Counted from the stretch's first letter, positions 1 through 10,249 are shown. The stretch is 64,000 nucleotides of DNA from Aradus depressus (GCA_963662175.1 OY759217.1:51374108-51438107), one strand, 5' to 3'. Notes: a model not told the origin generated them from the letters alone. A program made the numbers and translations.

Positions 1-1
1 T

Positions 2-1150
2 TCACTCAAACACTACCCACTTCCCAATGAAACAACACCTCATATACAGGCAGCAGCTGTATCACTACACACAAAACACAAAAAAATAGCCCTTGTGGCC
101 GTTTACTGTCCTCCGAGGTTCGCCATAGCACCTGGTACATTTTCAGCATTTTTTCGGAAATGGGGTCCTTGCTTCCTTGCTGGAGGTGACTACAACGCGA
201 AACACCAGCAATGGGGCTTGCGACTCTGTACTCCGAGGGGAAGGAGTCTTAACACCACACTTAATAGGGACCATTTACAAATAATTTCGCCTAACTCACC
301 GACTTACTGGCCAACTTCAAGACGGAAATTACCTGACTTATTGGACTTTTTTCATCCATAAGGGAGTACGAGGTTTGCCTTATACTGTCAGTTGCCCACC
401 CGACCTCTCTTCTGATCACTCGTCTGTGATTCTAAACCTCTGGGCAGAACCGTGTGAGAAAGAGAAGAAACCAACGCTAACCCCAGGAATAACAGACTGG
501 CAGTTATTCCAGTCAACATTAAGCTCTAAGCTCTCCATTCCTTATGCTTTAAAAACGCTTGAAAATTCTGTGGAACATTTCATACGAAGCGTCCAAGAAG
601 CTACATGGACCTCTACAACTCCAAAAATAATTGGCCGTAAACACGATCAACCATCGTACCCGGAGTACATCCGGAGACTGATCAGGGAGAAACGGAGAGC
701 ACGACAGAGATGGCAAACCTCTAGACTTCAATTTGACAAACGAACCTACAACCAGCTAAATAATAAACTTAAGACAGAAATTAAATTATTCAGACAGGAC
801 AAACAAGATGACTACTTCTCTAACCTAGATGCTGAAAATGGCAGTCTCTGGCGAAAAACTCGTCGAGTTCTGCGTCAACCAGTAGTGTCATCACCGCTTC
901 GTAGTGATGATGACGCATGGGTAATAACGGATGATGAAAAGGCAGAGCTCTTCGGTAGATATCTCGCACATACTTTCACTCCACATCAAGACTCACCCCA
1001 CACTCCACATGACGACACTGTGTTAAATGCATTACACATTCCACTCCCACTTTCACTCCCTCCTAAATCATTCACCCCGGCCGAAGTGACCGACGAAATT
1101 CAACAACTGCCCAGAAAGAAGTCCCCGGGATACGACCTCATCGTCCCGGG
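2..1150 (+). pseudogene. Jockey-type non-LTR retrotransposon ORF2, 5' part, frameshifted
   Basis: This is the endonuclease half of a Jockey-clade ORF2. Frame 2 is open from the window edge to 361 and shows VAVYCPPRF, then GGDYNAKHQQWG (the family's GGDFNAKH block) and LPDLLDFF. Frame 3 continues from about 351 with KGVRGLPYTVSC, then LSSDHSSVILNL (the SSDH catalytic block), a basic linker, and KKSPGYDLI just before the reverse-transcriptase domain. The frame change lies in a T-run near 344-351. Homology stops at about 1,145, where unrelated sequence follows, so the RT domain is absent. ORF2 of this clade normally has endonuclease followed by RT. This copy is dead: frameshifted, missing RT, and with its start outside the window. 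Confidence 0.9.
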
Positions 1151-1261
1151 TGAGCCTCTCTGAAGACCTGCTGCCTCTGCGTAGTTGGAGAAGTTCCTTC
1201 TTGGCTGCGGTATGGTTGAGAGTGTAGCAGCGGGAGGTCCGTTTACTTCCTGAGCTGTTTC

Positions 1262-1666
1262 AGAACAAATAGGACACTTTACAAACACCTTAACAATACG
1301 AAAGACCGAATAAAAACAGAAGAAAAGAGTGGGGTTTATCAATTAAATTGCAACTCTTGCAACCTAATCTATACAGGACAAACTGGGAGACAATTCAAAC
1401 AAAGACTCAAAGAACATATATCAGAAATAGATACTAACATGGACACAACACACAACATAACAAAATCAACATTTGCACAACACATCAACCAACACAAACA
1501 TACGTTTGATAAAGACACAGGCATAAAATACCTTCATTTCTGCGAAAAAAGCACATTGCTCAACTCATTAGAAATATTAGAAATAAACAGAACTTTAAAA
1601 AATGGAAATTGTATGAACGACCAAACCAATCTAAAATATTCCCCTTTACTGTCACCAATAATATGA
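1262..1666 (+). pseudogene. GIY-YIG endonuclease domain of a Penelope-like element
   Basis: An open frame of about 134 codons ends at TGA 1,217 on the left and TAA-type stop after 1,666 on the right. It contains KSGVYQLNCNSCNLIYTGQT followed by GRQFKQRLKEHISEI. This is the GIY-YIG signature (GVY, then IYTGQT), the conserved Arg of the following helix, and a Cys pair typical of PLE GIY-YIG domains. The downstream part has His-rich helices and an EILEINRTLKN stretch, as in the family's C-terminus. The RT domain expected upstream is missing. The frame itself is intact. A free-standing GIY-YIG gene is less likely given the flanking hammerhead and retroelement sequence. Confidence 0.82.
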
Positions 1667-1713
1667 CCCTCCAGTCGATGTGCACAGGTACGTTTAAATA
1701 TACATAGAATTTA

Positions 1714-1716
<3 letters not shown>

Positions 1717-1786
<70 letters not shown>
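1717..1786. repeat. (AT)n microsatellite, about 70 bp
   Basis: An uninterrupted AT dinucleotide run lies between the GIY-YIG frame and the rest of the PLE 3' region. Confidence 0.97.
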
Positions 1787-1789
<3 letters not shown>

Positions 1790-2108
1790 TTATCTGAATC
1801 TTGCCAATAGATATATTTATATAATTTACAGTATAATAATTTTAATTAAGTTGTAACTGGAACCAATTATTTTTGATTTGTTAATGTTATATTATTCGCC
1901 TGTTCATTGTTAATGCTTTATACCTAGATCTTAGAAGGGGTCACACATTTGAAATATGGGGACCGCCTTGTCATAAAATATCTCACAGCTTGACAATTTA
2001 GCTTAGTTAGGAATGTCTGACGTCATGGGGAACACCAGTAGGGAGGGTAATGGGTTCCTCGAGAGGCTGACATTCTGAAAATTAACTTAGTCTTATCTCT
2101 TATGCTTT

Positions 2109-2144
2109 TGGCTGAGGATGGTAGAAATACCGAAAGTACTCCCA
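2109..2144 (+). ncRNA. Hammerhead-ribozyme-like motif (PLE terminal repeat)
   Basis: Stem I is TGG 2,109-2,111 paired with CCA 2,142-2,144. The core CTGAGGA (2,112-2,118, fitting CUGANGA) is followed by one unpaired T. Stem II is GGTA/TACC (2,120-2,123 and 2,128-2,131) closed by a GAAA tetraloop. GAAA at 2,132-2,135 completes the core. AGTACT is self-complementary and would supply a short stem III, alone or between two molecules. C 2,141 is the expected H17 cleavage nucleotide. Hammerheads are established in PLE terminal repeats. The extra base before stem II departs from the textbook consensus and recurs in the other copies here. Confidence 0.68.
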
Positions 2145-2237
2145 TGTATATATAGTTAGTGAAATTAGACAACATATTAAATAAACCAGTTTTATTTTAT
2201 TTTCAAGTTCATTACACAATGCCCACCATACGTAAGT

Positions 2238-2423
2238 AACAGAACACTTCACAATGACCTCATGATAAACACAGTACACGACACAATTCAGGACCTTTAC
2301 AGACGTTTCCACAGCAAATTGCACTCACACCCAAATCCATACATCCACTCACTTTCTTCACCACACTTGCCACACAATCCTCCCAGGAGATTGAAGAGGA
2401 GGTGGAACCGTGACTTAATATAA
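2238..2423 (+). pseudogene. C-terminal end of a Jockey-type ORF2
   Basis: An open frame of 61 codons ends at TAA 2,421-2,423. It begins NRTLHNDL, contains YRRFHSKLHSHPNPYI and ends NPPRRLKRRWNRDLI, which is the usual closing sequence of Jockey-like ORF2 proteins. It follows the PLE fragment and is in the same orientation as the endonuclease part at 2-1,150, so both may belong to one Jockey copy into which the PLE came with loss of the RT domain. A similar C-terminal piece lies at 24,100-24,262 on the minus strand. Confidence 0.8.
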
Positions 2424-2637
2424 TCCGAAATTACAACCCCCCACTTCTTGTAACAAAATCATAATATCGCTATTCATTGATAATAACCATAATATTCATT
2501 GTTTTAAATTTCGCCCTGAGGAGCTACCGCTGGGTGGCCTTCCTCTCTCACGCCAATCAAGTCATCCACATTCAATGAAGTCCTCTTGGTAGCTGGTTGT
2601 TGCGTCATGGTAACAGTTGCGACCAACATTATAAAGA

Positions 2638-2638
<1 letters not shown>

Positions 2639-2695
<57 letters not shown>
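2639..2695 (+). repeat. Poly(A) run of 57 bases, probable retrotransposon tail
   Basis: A pure A-run starts about 215 bp after the Jockey ORF2 stop, in the same orientation. It is consistent with the 3' end of that element. The sequence between is 3' UTR-like and has no recognisable frame. Confidence 0.75.
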
Positions 2696-2696
<1 letters not shown>

Positions 2697-3011
2697 ATTC
2701 CACGCAACACCCCCTCCACCGAGGGTCACGTAGGTAAACTCAGGTAGCCCTCGACCGTTACGTACACGACATCATAGCACTCACTACACTGGACACAAAC
2801 CATCACCACACACATCCACTCAAGTCATTATAAGGTAATTTTTTATATTTTTTAGTTATTTAGAGAGATATATATTGTTTTATATAGTTTAATACTACTT
2901 TCATATATGAAAAAAAAAAATAAAAATTTTTTTATCTCTTTTTCAAATTATTATAAAGTCTCTGTTTATATCATTGTCCATAATGTCTAATTTGTTTGTT
3001 TATATTCTGTA

Positions 3012-3052
3012 GGCCCTGAAGAAGAAAATAAATAGTTTTCGAAACGTTGGCC
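3012..3052 (+). ncRNA. Hammerhead-ribozyme-like motif, best copy
   Basis: Stem I is GGCC 3,012-3,015 paired with GGCC 3,049-3,052. The core is CTGAAGA 3,016-3,022, followed by one unpaired A. Stem II is GAAAA/TTTTC (3,024-3,028 and 3,036-3,040) around a 7-base loop. GAAA is at 3,041-3,044. The palindrome AACGTT at 3,043-3,048 could give the short stem III within one molecule or in a dimer. T 3,048 sits at the cleavage position. A related copy on the minus strand at 10,697-10,743 has GGAAA/TTTCC in stem II, a compensatory A-U to G-C change. The element it belongs to is not otherwise recognisable here. Confidence 0.7.
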
Positions 3053-3126
3053 AAATTTTGCATTTTCTTTTACACGACAGAACCTCGATTTCCATCAACA
3101 TTTCACTTTATACTCCTCAGTTGTAG

Positions 3127-3212
3127 AACTCAACCTGCGGGTTGCATCCTTTCTGCATGCCTCCAAGAGAACTACCTGCTGGTTGCATCCTTTCTGCATA
3201 TTTCCCCAGATT
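3127..3212 (+). repeat. Two imperfect 48-bp tandem units
   Basis: GGTTGCATCCTTTCTGCAT occurs twice, about 48 bp apart, just downstream of the hammerhead-like motif. A related GCATTCCTTCTGCATAAT occurs at about 15,998. Confidence 0.6.
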
Positions 3213-3716
3213 TGTCTCTCATAAGGAAATGTATTCAATAAAATTGTTTTGGATGATTGTTTCAAATTCAAATTCCGGGGATTGAAAAACAAAATATTCC
3301 CGAATTTTTGACCGATTACTTCATAACTTCCACTATACTAATAAGCAACCACGGGAAGTAAAAAAAAAAAAGAACTAAGATGAAAGAAGGAAGTGATTGA
3401 TAATCTACATACGTGAGGGCCTTGAGAAGAGGGGGCGGGATGAGGAGGGTTTTGTTGACTTTTAAAGTTTAAAGGGGGACGCGTGTCGGTACCAGGTGGG
3501 GCGCTCCTACGGCAACAGTTGGCAACAATGGCACTGTGGGGGCACCAGGTTCCGGTCACGTGTCCGCCCGTCACTCTCATCTCGCGGATTAGCTGCCCAT
3601 TTCCTTAAGTGGACCTCCGGAGATCTTCCTGCATCCTCATTCTGGCTTAAACCTCTTTGGTCAGCCAATGCCCATAATGAGGAAACCTATTAATTCTTGA
3701 TATAATAATAATAATA

Positions 3717-3757
3717 TGGGGGGGGGGGGGGGGGGGAGGGGGGGGGGTGGAGGGGGG
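3717..3757. repeat. G-rich simple repeat
   Basis: A nearly pure G-run, with a few A and T, directly follows an ATA-rich stretch. Confidence 0.9.
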
Positions 3758-3834
3758 CTTAACATAAAAACTCGAATAACTAGGTACGTTATAACGTTAA
3801 AGATGTTTGTTTGTTCTGGGTCTATTCAAAATAC

Positions 3835-3960
3835 CCTAAGAAGAAATAAAAAAGTCCTTGCGGCACCCATTCTTAATATTTACTAAAAAAAACTTTAATA
3901 CAGCAATGTTCATAGATAGGTTTCAACGAGGTACGATTATGTGTGTGGAGACAGGCCCGG
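3835..3960 (+). repeat. Interspersed repeat family C, fragment
   Basis: The motif 'ctttaatacagcaatgttca' followed by 'gataggtttcaacgaggtac' recurs at 5,545-5,780 and 48,540-48,965. The family also has internal repetition. No coding sequence is seen and the class is unknown. Confidence 0.6.
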
Positions 3961-4016
3961 CATTGCGGAGGCTTTCTCGGGGTTCTGTGCTGAGCTCCAG
4001 TCGCCCATTTTATTTA

Positions 4017-4550
4017 TTGATTACTAGCAGTAATACCCGGCGTTGCCCGGGGAACTTTGACTTTTCTCCCAATATCTCCTATAATGCTATTCAGTTCCTC
4101 GACAGTACATTCATGATGTTATAATTTTCAATTATTCATACGGAATAAGGCTTGTAGTCCTTCAACTGTAGTAACGCTAGCTTTGGAGCTAAAACTAATT
4201 TATTCAAAAATATTTCTCATTAATCGTTGCAATGCTTTTTGAGTTACAAAGATTGCGTGAGTGGATGCTGGGATGGACCAGGGGTTGATTAAAAAATATA
4301 CCTTAACCTTCCGGTAGATAAAACTTATCTATTCAAAAAGATTCCTCATTAATCATTGCAGTGGTTTTTGAGTTACAAAGATTGCGTGGGTGGATGCTGG
4401 GATGGACCAGATATTGAGGTACTAATACGCCTATAACCTTCCACAGACGATGACGAACAAATTAAAAAAAAAATTAATCAAATGCATCAAGCCGTTCGTG
4501 AGTTATAGCGGTACAACGCACAGACATTTTCAGCTTTATATATATGATTA
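4017..4550 (+). mobile_element. RTE-like LINE 3' tail, copy 1
   Basis: It starts with TACTAGCAGTAATACCCGG and continues CGTTGCCCGGGGAACTTTG, shared with 42,684. Inside, a unit of about 130 bp is present twice (4,198-4,290 and 4,328-4,420, each ending GGATGCTGGGATGGACCAG). It ends with GTTCGTGAGTTATAGCGG, which resembles the close of RTE-type LINE tails. No ORF remains. Assignment to RTE is from the look of the tail only. Confidence 0.5.
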
Positions 4551-5024
4551 ATTTATTTTATTATTTCTTATCCATTATTTTCATTTCATCTTTAATTTTC
4601 TGTATTTTTATTTTCTAAATATATATATTTAACTTTTCTAGTGTTATTATTTTCATTTGGTATTTTCATGGCCAATTATGCATTGTTCATAAGGACAAAA
4701 AAAAAACAGATACGATGATAGTCCATTAGTAGATCTGATGGACGGTATTAGATTTTTGCTAAATCTGAGCTTATAGACACGTGTAGAAATACACATATCC
4801 CACATGTAACAATTTGCAGGTAAGTTAAAATTGTCTTATTTTCAATTTTACTGCTTTATTTATGTTGTTTAACATTGTGATGTCTCTCATAAAAGGACAT
4901 ATTACGTATTCGTTTTACTCGCAGCTATATTCCGTCGAGCAAATATATCATTGTATATCACAGATATCAAACGAGTAATTATTTTTTTTGTTAATACTGT
5001 ATTATCATCATCTTCTTGCTGCAG

Positions 5025-5327
5025 ATTCAATATGGCGACAAGACAAGTATTTGATTTCAGTAATGCGAAAAAATCCACGAAATTTTCTTTGATGGCTGTG
5101 ACGATAAAGAGTCTAGTCTTTCGCATTCAGCTCCAGATCCTTCAGTCTTTGTTTCAAGTTCATCGAGTCCAGTTTACTTTGTACCAGAAGAAGATTGTGA
5201 CACGGATGTAGAGGAAGAAATAGAACATAGACAGAAGGACTCAGAAACGGAGCAAAGCGGCGTAGATTTATCATCTGAGGGTGAAGAGGACCAAGAATTT
5301 ATTGCCTATATAAAAATATTATTTTAA
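5025..5327 (+). pseudogene. Unrecognised acidic, Ser-rich terminal exon or pseudogene, with frameshift
   Basis: A strong acceptor (pyrimidine-rich tract ending TTGCTGCAG, 5,024) precedes ATG 5,032. The frame begins MATRQVFDFSNAKK. After the A6 run at about 5,058 it must shift by one base to continue as an open frame. That frame reads EIFFDGCDDKESSLSHSA, then VPEEDCDTDVEEEIEH and LSSEGEEDQEF, and stops at TAA 5,325. AATAAA follows at 5,353-5,358. The acidic serine-rich composition and the nearby poly(A) signal suggest the last exon of a gene or a decayed transposon gene. I do not recognise the family. A one-base sequencing error in the A-run is possible. Confidence 0.45.
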
Positions 5328-5544
5328 GAATTTATTATAATATTTTCGAATTAATAAATGCTCTAGAACTAGTTTTGTGTTCTTTCTTTACCCTAACATT
5401 TGTGTTAATTACTAGATAGGTGTTAAACAGATACGATGATGGACTACGATAAGTAAGGATGACACATTGTCTAGTTGTTTGTAGCCAAAATAGCCGGGGC
5501 ACAGTAAGTAATTTCCAGCAAATAAAAATTCAAATGTTTAGAAG

Positions 5545-5780
5545 GAGAGCAGAAACTTACGTTTAAGTTTGGTTGAAACCTCTTTAGCCTATAAAAACAC
5601 ATTAATGCAGCAATGACACCAGAGAGGCTTCAGCCAGGTACCGTAAGTAAAGATTTAAGATTGTTCTGATTGGTTTTAATCAAAATAGCAGAAGAAGAAT
5701 TACAGAATATATGTGGACCTTGTGGCACTGATTCTTCATATTTTCTGAAAAAAACATTAATACAGCTAAGTCGGTAGATA
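5545..5780 (+). repeat. Interspersed repeat family C, copy
   Basis: It aligns by eye to 48,540-48,790: 'gaaacttacgtttaagtttg', 'attgttctgattggttttaa' and 'ctgaaaaaaacattaatac' occur in the same order in both. It is followed directly by a SINE-A copy. Confidence 0.6.
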
Positions 5781-5789
5781 GGCCAGGTT

Positions 5790-6036
5790 CACGGTTCTAC
5801 ACTCCGACTGAGGTCCACGGTTCCAGACCCGAGAAAAAACCATGAGCCTGCCGTTTTCGGATGGGACGTTAACTGATGGTCGCGAGCCTATTCTATCCTT
5901 GGTGAATTAAAAGTTAGAATAGGCAAAATTTAGGACTCCCATAGTAGAATCGGGCTCATGTCTACCAGAGCGACGAAAGTCTGGTAGTAGGCGATATGAC
6001 CTCATAGTTAAAGCCCGGGCATAAGACACAATAACA
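5790..6036 (+). mobile_element. SINE-A copy, degraded head
   Basis: The tRNA-like head is eroded. The body (GGATGGGACGTTAAC, GGCAAAATTTAGGACTCCC, GGCGATATGACCTCATAG) is clear and ends in an ATAACAAA tail. Confidence 0.85.
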
Positions 6037-6312
6037 AAGTTTAACTCGAAAAATGTTTATTATATGTTTCTGGGGAATTTTGTTATAGTTCTCATGGAGC
6101 TGCGTTGGAATTAAATGGAGATAAAGAGTGCGTATTTCAATTTGTTGGAAAGTCTAAAAACAGAGCCATTCATTAGCCAGGGAAACTTTCTTTGTCCAAG
6201 GGAGCCAGTTAAAAAGTTAACTGCTAATTTGAACTCCATCCAATGAACCCATAACATCATTCCATAAATTATATCAGATTTTTCTTGTTTTTTGTGTCTG
6301 ATTAAATAAATT

Positions 6313-6448
6313 CCGGGCCTGTGCGATGTTAGATACTCGATAAACCTATTTCTATTTCTATTAAATCTGTGTAGGCAAAATTTAGGACTCCCGAAGCACT
6401 GGAAGTGGGCGATATTACCTCGTACTTGAAGTCCGGGCATGAGTCAGT
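6313..6448 (+). mobile_element. SINE-A fragment
   Basis: Only the middle and 3' parts remain (GGCAAAATTTAGGACTCCC to GTCCGGGCATGAGTCA), with an internal deletion in the pre-tail region. Confidence 0.8.
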
Positions 6449-6689
6449 CAAATACTGCACATGCCCCCCACCCCACCTTTTAGGACCCCAGCAGCTCTGT
6501 AAGTTGAAAAAATTCAATTTAACCGTCTGGGATTCAAATATACCTTTCACAATTAAGAAAAAAAATGTCTTAAGTGAATCTGTAATCTCAAGCTTCTGAA
6601 TCGTGAAGGACAAACCGAAAGAAAACAAAGAAAATGTAGCCTAAATGTATTATGGAACTATATAAGAGATATAGAAAAAAAGGCGTCGC

Positions 6690-6990
6690 TGAATGACCAC
6701 CGGCAATGTACGTCCCCAGATCGAATTAATAAATTAAGTTTTTGCTCCCCATCCAAAACTAGTCGATCGTTAGCGCTAATATTCAACAGCTGACTTAAAT
6801 AGGGGCTGTTAAATTCTTATACTAAATTTTGTGTTGATAGATTCATTACATCGGCAGTTCTTAGGGCTTATGAGTTGAGGCCCCTTCCTTTCTGCTGATT
6901 CTGATGGAATTATTGTGTCGTCCTTATGGGGTTTTGAGTTAAGCCCTTCCTCCTCTAATCCCCCTTCCATTTGGTCGATTTGGCTGAAAA
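6690..6990 (-). repeat. Interspersed repeat family B, copy
   Basis: Family B is a non-coding dispersed repeat. Its landmarks, in this orientation, are 'atgtacttccccagca', then a 'ctccctccaaa..aatcgac' block, then 'acatcggcagttattagg'. Other copies lie near 8,115, 12,035, 13,370, 15,340, 28,560, 30,185, 37,475, 37,925 and 46,265. No terminal repeats or ORF could be defined, so the class is unknown. Confidence 0.6.
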
Positions 6991-6999
6991 ACAATAGTG

Positions 7000-7480
7000 T
7001 AACATATAGCTGGGGAAGTAAAAATACTAAAAATAATTTCTCACTCGTATAAGAGTAAAGGGAGGAGGTAAAGGTGAAAATTGGACTAACTTGGGAGGGG
7101 GTATGAAAGAGTTAAATCCTGGGATGAGGCAGATGGGCGGATAATGAGAGAGGTGAGCTGTTATGTGTATCACCTGGGGGGGGGCCATGTGGCGTACAGC
7201 TCATCTGATAGCTATCTGACCAGGTCCATGTGTGAGGGGCGCTATGGAGCCTTCTTGACTGATTGGCGGGGGTCACGCTAGTCTAGTCGCTCGTCTCACC
7301 AACTGGGGCATCCTGTCTGCAAGGGGTAAGCCAGAAAGTAGGTAATGCAATTTTAGAACATTATTTGCACTCCCCATACATTTTATTGAATACATGAACT
7401 TATTAAATGTGGGGCGAAGGAGGAGATCGGACTATGGTAATGGTAACATCGGAAAGAGTGACGGTCAAGTTCCCTCAAAA
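7000..7480. other. Interval without recognised genes
   Basis: Moderately G-rich stretch with a G8-9 run near 7,178. No exon-like frame, terminal repeat or similarity to the repeat families of the window was seen. Confidence 0.5.
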
Positions 7481-7490
7481 TCTGGAAGTT

Positions 7491-7820
7491 GTTTTTGGAA
7501 AGTGTACTTGGGTGCTCGGCAGGTTGGGGACCTGGTGGATCCCTGCTCCTCTGCTGTGTGGTCTTTGAAGACCGTGTCGGCTCTCTGCTCGCTTTCCTGA
7601 CTACGCTGTATGATGTCCCCATTCCTCTTCGAGAGCATTGTGGGTCCGTATCTTGCTTTTTGGAAAGTGTTCTTGGGTGCTCGGCAGGTTGGGGACCTGG
7701 TGGATCCCTGCTCCTCTGCTGTGTGGTCTTTGAAGACCGTGTCGGCTCTCTGCTCGCTTTCCTGACTACGCTCTGTGGTGTCTCCATTCTTCTTTGGGGC
7801 CATTGTGCGTCCCTATCTTA
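7491..7820. repeat. Tandem duplication of a 165-bp unit
   Basis: GTGCTCGGCAGGTTGGGGAC occurs at about 7,512 and again 165 bp later, with almost identical sequence between. The period is exactly 55 codons, so frames on both strands stay open: minus 7,803-7,465 repeats RSQESEQRADTVFKDHTAEE, and plus 7,489-7,884 is also open. No splice sites, start context or family resemblance marks either as a gene. Confidence 0.85.
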
Positions 7821-8114
7821 CTTTTTTGCAAAATTCTTACCAATATATTTTAGTTTTGTTTTTAGTTTCAATTACATCATTTAAGTTAGTTCCTAGTTCT
7901 AATCAACATTCCTAGTTATCGTTAGCTTCAATTGTTTCCTCTAGTTGCACTGTCCTTAAATCAATTTGGCTGGTATGATCATCGTTGTAGCTGGACGATA
8001 TGCCTCAGCAAAAGGCCGAACACGAAAAAGAAAAATTATTAAATATACATAATTGAATAAAATGACCAATTTTTCGATAGGACTAACCATTTCTGCTCAA
8101 ATCAAGCAAGCATC

Positions 8115-8275
8115 TAAAAAAAAGGTCGTCGTAAATCACCGGCTATATACTTCCCCAGCAAGATTTAATCAATTAGGTTTTCGCTCTCCCTCTAAAGTCA
8201 ATCGACTGTTTGGGCTGAAACTCAATATTTGACTGGTACATACCGGCTTCTAAATCTTCATAATAAATTTTGTGT
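8115..8275 (-). repeat. Interspersed repeat family B, copy
   Basis: Carries the 'acttccccagcaagattta', 'tcgctctccctctaaag' and 'gtcaatcgactgtttgggct' blocks in the same order as at 6,690. Confidence 0.6.
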
Positions 8276-8551
8276 TTTATGAAATAAAAAAAATTAATAA
8301 AATAGAACCCGGAGGGGGGACGGAAACTTATGTAAACATTTCGCGTACCCCATCTCTAGAGATACACTAGAATAGCGTTAAGCCCCCAGAATGTTTTGCG
8401 AAAAACATCTGAGTGAGGCTCAAGCTTCCCTGGGGTCATATTTTAACAGAATTAGAGATAACCATTGAAACTATAAATGATATTCATATAGTTACCAGAG
8501 CAGGAGTAAGGAAACTTGTCGGCCTAGGCGAACGACCAGTGTGCCGCCCTG

Positions 8552-8600
8552 AAGAGCGCTTTGGTAGTAGGTGATATGATATCACAAAAACAAAGTGTTG
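8552..8600 (+). mobile_element. SINE-A 3' fragment
   Basis: Only 'gagcgctttggtagtaggtg' followed by 'atatgatatcac' is left. Confidence 0.6.
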
Positions 8601-10240
8601 AGGGGTAGTTGAAACATGAAATTCCATTAAAAAGTCGATATCGGATTTTCTCATGATTACAATACTTCCTTATACTGAAGATATATGTAAGTAAATACTT
8701 ATATACATTAATTCGTATTTTAAATATAACAATGTGTTAAATCAAATCCTCTAGTCTGAAATGATCAAGTTCAGAAAAATTGAAATGTTGGTATCTCGAA
8801 ATATACGCTCCCTCTAATCGGAGATTTTGAAATTAATGTATACTAAGACATATATTCTTGAAGGCAGACTTTAAATATGAATGTTTGATTGAAATATTTT
8901 CAGCCATTTTCCCGTGATGACGAAACAAACAGAAAAACAAACATTAAATTCATTTTATATTTTTTTTTTACAAATAGGTATATACAACTGTATAAATAAT
9001 ATATACAATAAGCAAATTCGCTAAAAGAGTAACATTTCAAGAGGGGAGAAATCACCCAGTGGTGACATTCCCTATATTTTGTCTTTTATCTACAATAATC
9101 AGAGGCGCAGATAATTATCTGACATCCTGTAAAAGACCTACCTAGATGCAATTGCGAATGTAAACACAAAATGAATACTTAATGATTTTGGTTTCGTGAC
9201 TTATATTTTTGGAAGAAGAGATTAATTGTAAACATAATATGGGTGGTGTTGGAGTGTCAGTTTTGATTCATTGCGATCTAGATAGCCGAATGGTACAAGT
9301 GTAGAGAACTGGACATAGGAGCGCTAGTGAATGATAGATGATCTATGACCCCTAGGAGCACCTGATCTACGCTCTCGATTATTGCTCAGATTCACGACGG
9401 GGGGGCTCCCACATCTGCCTGACTCCCTCACCTGCATCCCCCCCCCCCCCTCCCCTTTCTTCCATATAATTTTTAATCAAAACAGATGGGGGGTGGCGCG
9501 CTGCTGTGCTATGTTTTGTCGCTGTTTACCGCACTGCAAAACACAACAAATACACCTCATTGTGCCGAGATTTTTCATTAGTTGTGGTTCCTTTAGTGGT
9601 CATTCGCACTTGACTGAGTCTTCTCGACTCTAATGTGGGCATAAAGACTCGTGTTTGTTTATTGCTCTTCACCCCCATCAACCTTACCGAATTCTAGTAA
9701 GCTAGAATTGTCAATATATCAATATCTAGTTGAGTGATTACTAAGCTAAGAAGTGGGACACATGAGATCTTGCCTTTCAAGACTAAATACATTATATGCA
9801 ATAAATCAATTATAAGAACCAATACCAAGATTGAAAAAGAAGCCCAGGATTGGTCTGTTCCCCATTAATGTTATAAGGGTTCCTAAGGTCAAAGAACGTC
9901 TGTCTGTCAAAACCTCCAGTATCTGGAAAACTATTGTATTATTGAGACTTGACTTAAAATTAAAGGGGTGATATGTAGACCCAGCGAAAATGAGTAGGGG
10001 AGAAATAATTTGGTAGAAAGGAAATATTATATTTGTGCGGACTAAAACTATGAGGCTCAATCAAGAGTTTCAACATTAACAGAATACAATTTTTACAGTC
10101 GAAAGTCCAACAACAAATTTTGTACAGATTGTAGAATAAAATATAAAAAGGCAATGTCCGCCACCTATGGAACCCTTCAGTGTGTGACCTGATCATACTT
10201 CTCTGTTATATTTTTTCCTTATTATCATTGTTTCTTCCAT
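8600..10240. other. Interval without recognised genes
   Basis: AT-rich sequence with C-runs near 9,436 and G-runs near 9,400 and 9,490. The short frames here lack splice sites or family resemblance. 10,140-10,190 shares 'cactgaagggttccatagg' (reverse complement) with 47,198-47,220, so at least that part is repetitive. Confidence 0.5.
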
Positions 10241-10249
10241 TCGTGTTAT

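Larger units (their letters stand above)
1170..2215 (+). mobile_element. 3' portion of a Penelope-like element (PLE)
   Basis: The segment lies between two pieces of Jockey ORF2. It holds a GIY-YIG reading frame (1,262-1,666), a long AT microsatellite, and then a hammerhead-like core at 2,109-2,144 in the 3' part. An RT-GIY-YIG ORF followed by terminal repeats with hammerhead motifs is the known PLE arrangement, so the order fits a 5'-truncated PLE. Sequence after the core (GTGAAATTAGACAACAT and onward) matches other copies at 33,620 and 55,500-56,315. The outer limits are approximate, and no target-site duplication was seen. Confidence 0.7.

Noticed and set aside
2504..2719. 71-codon minus-strand frame with poly-Phe
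   Set aside because: It is a translation of the poly(A) tail and neighbouring retrotransposon 3' sequence.
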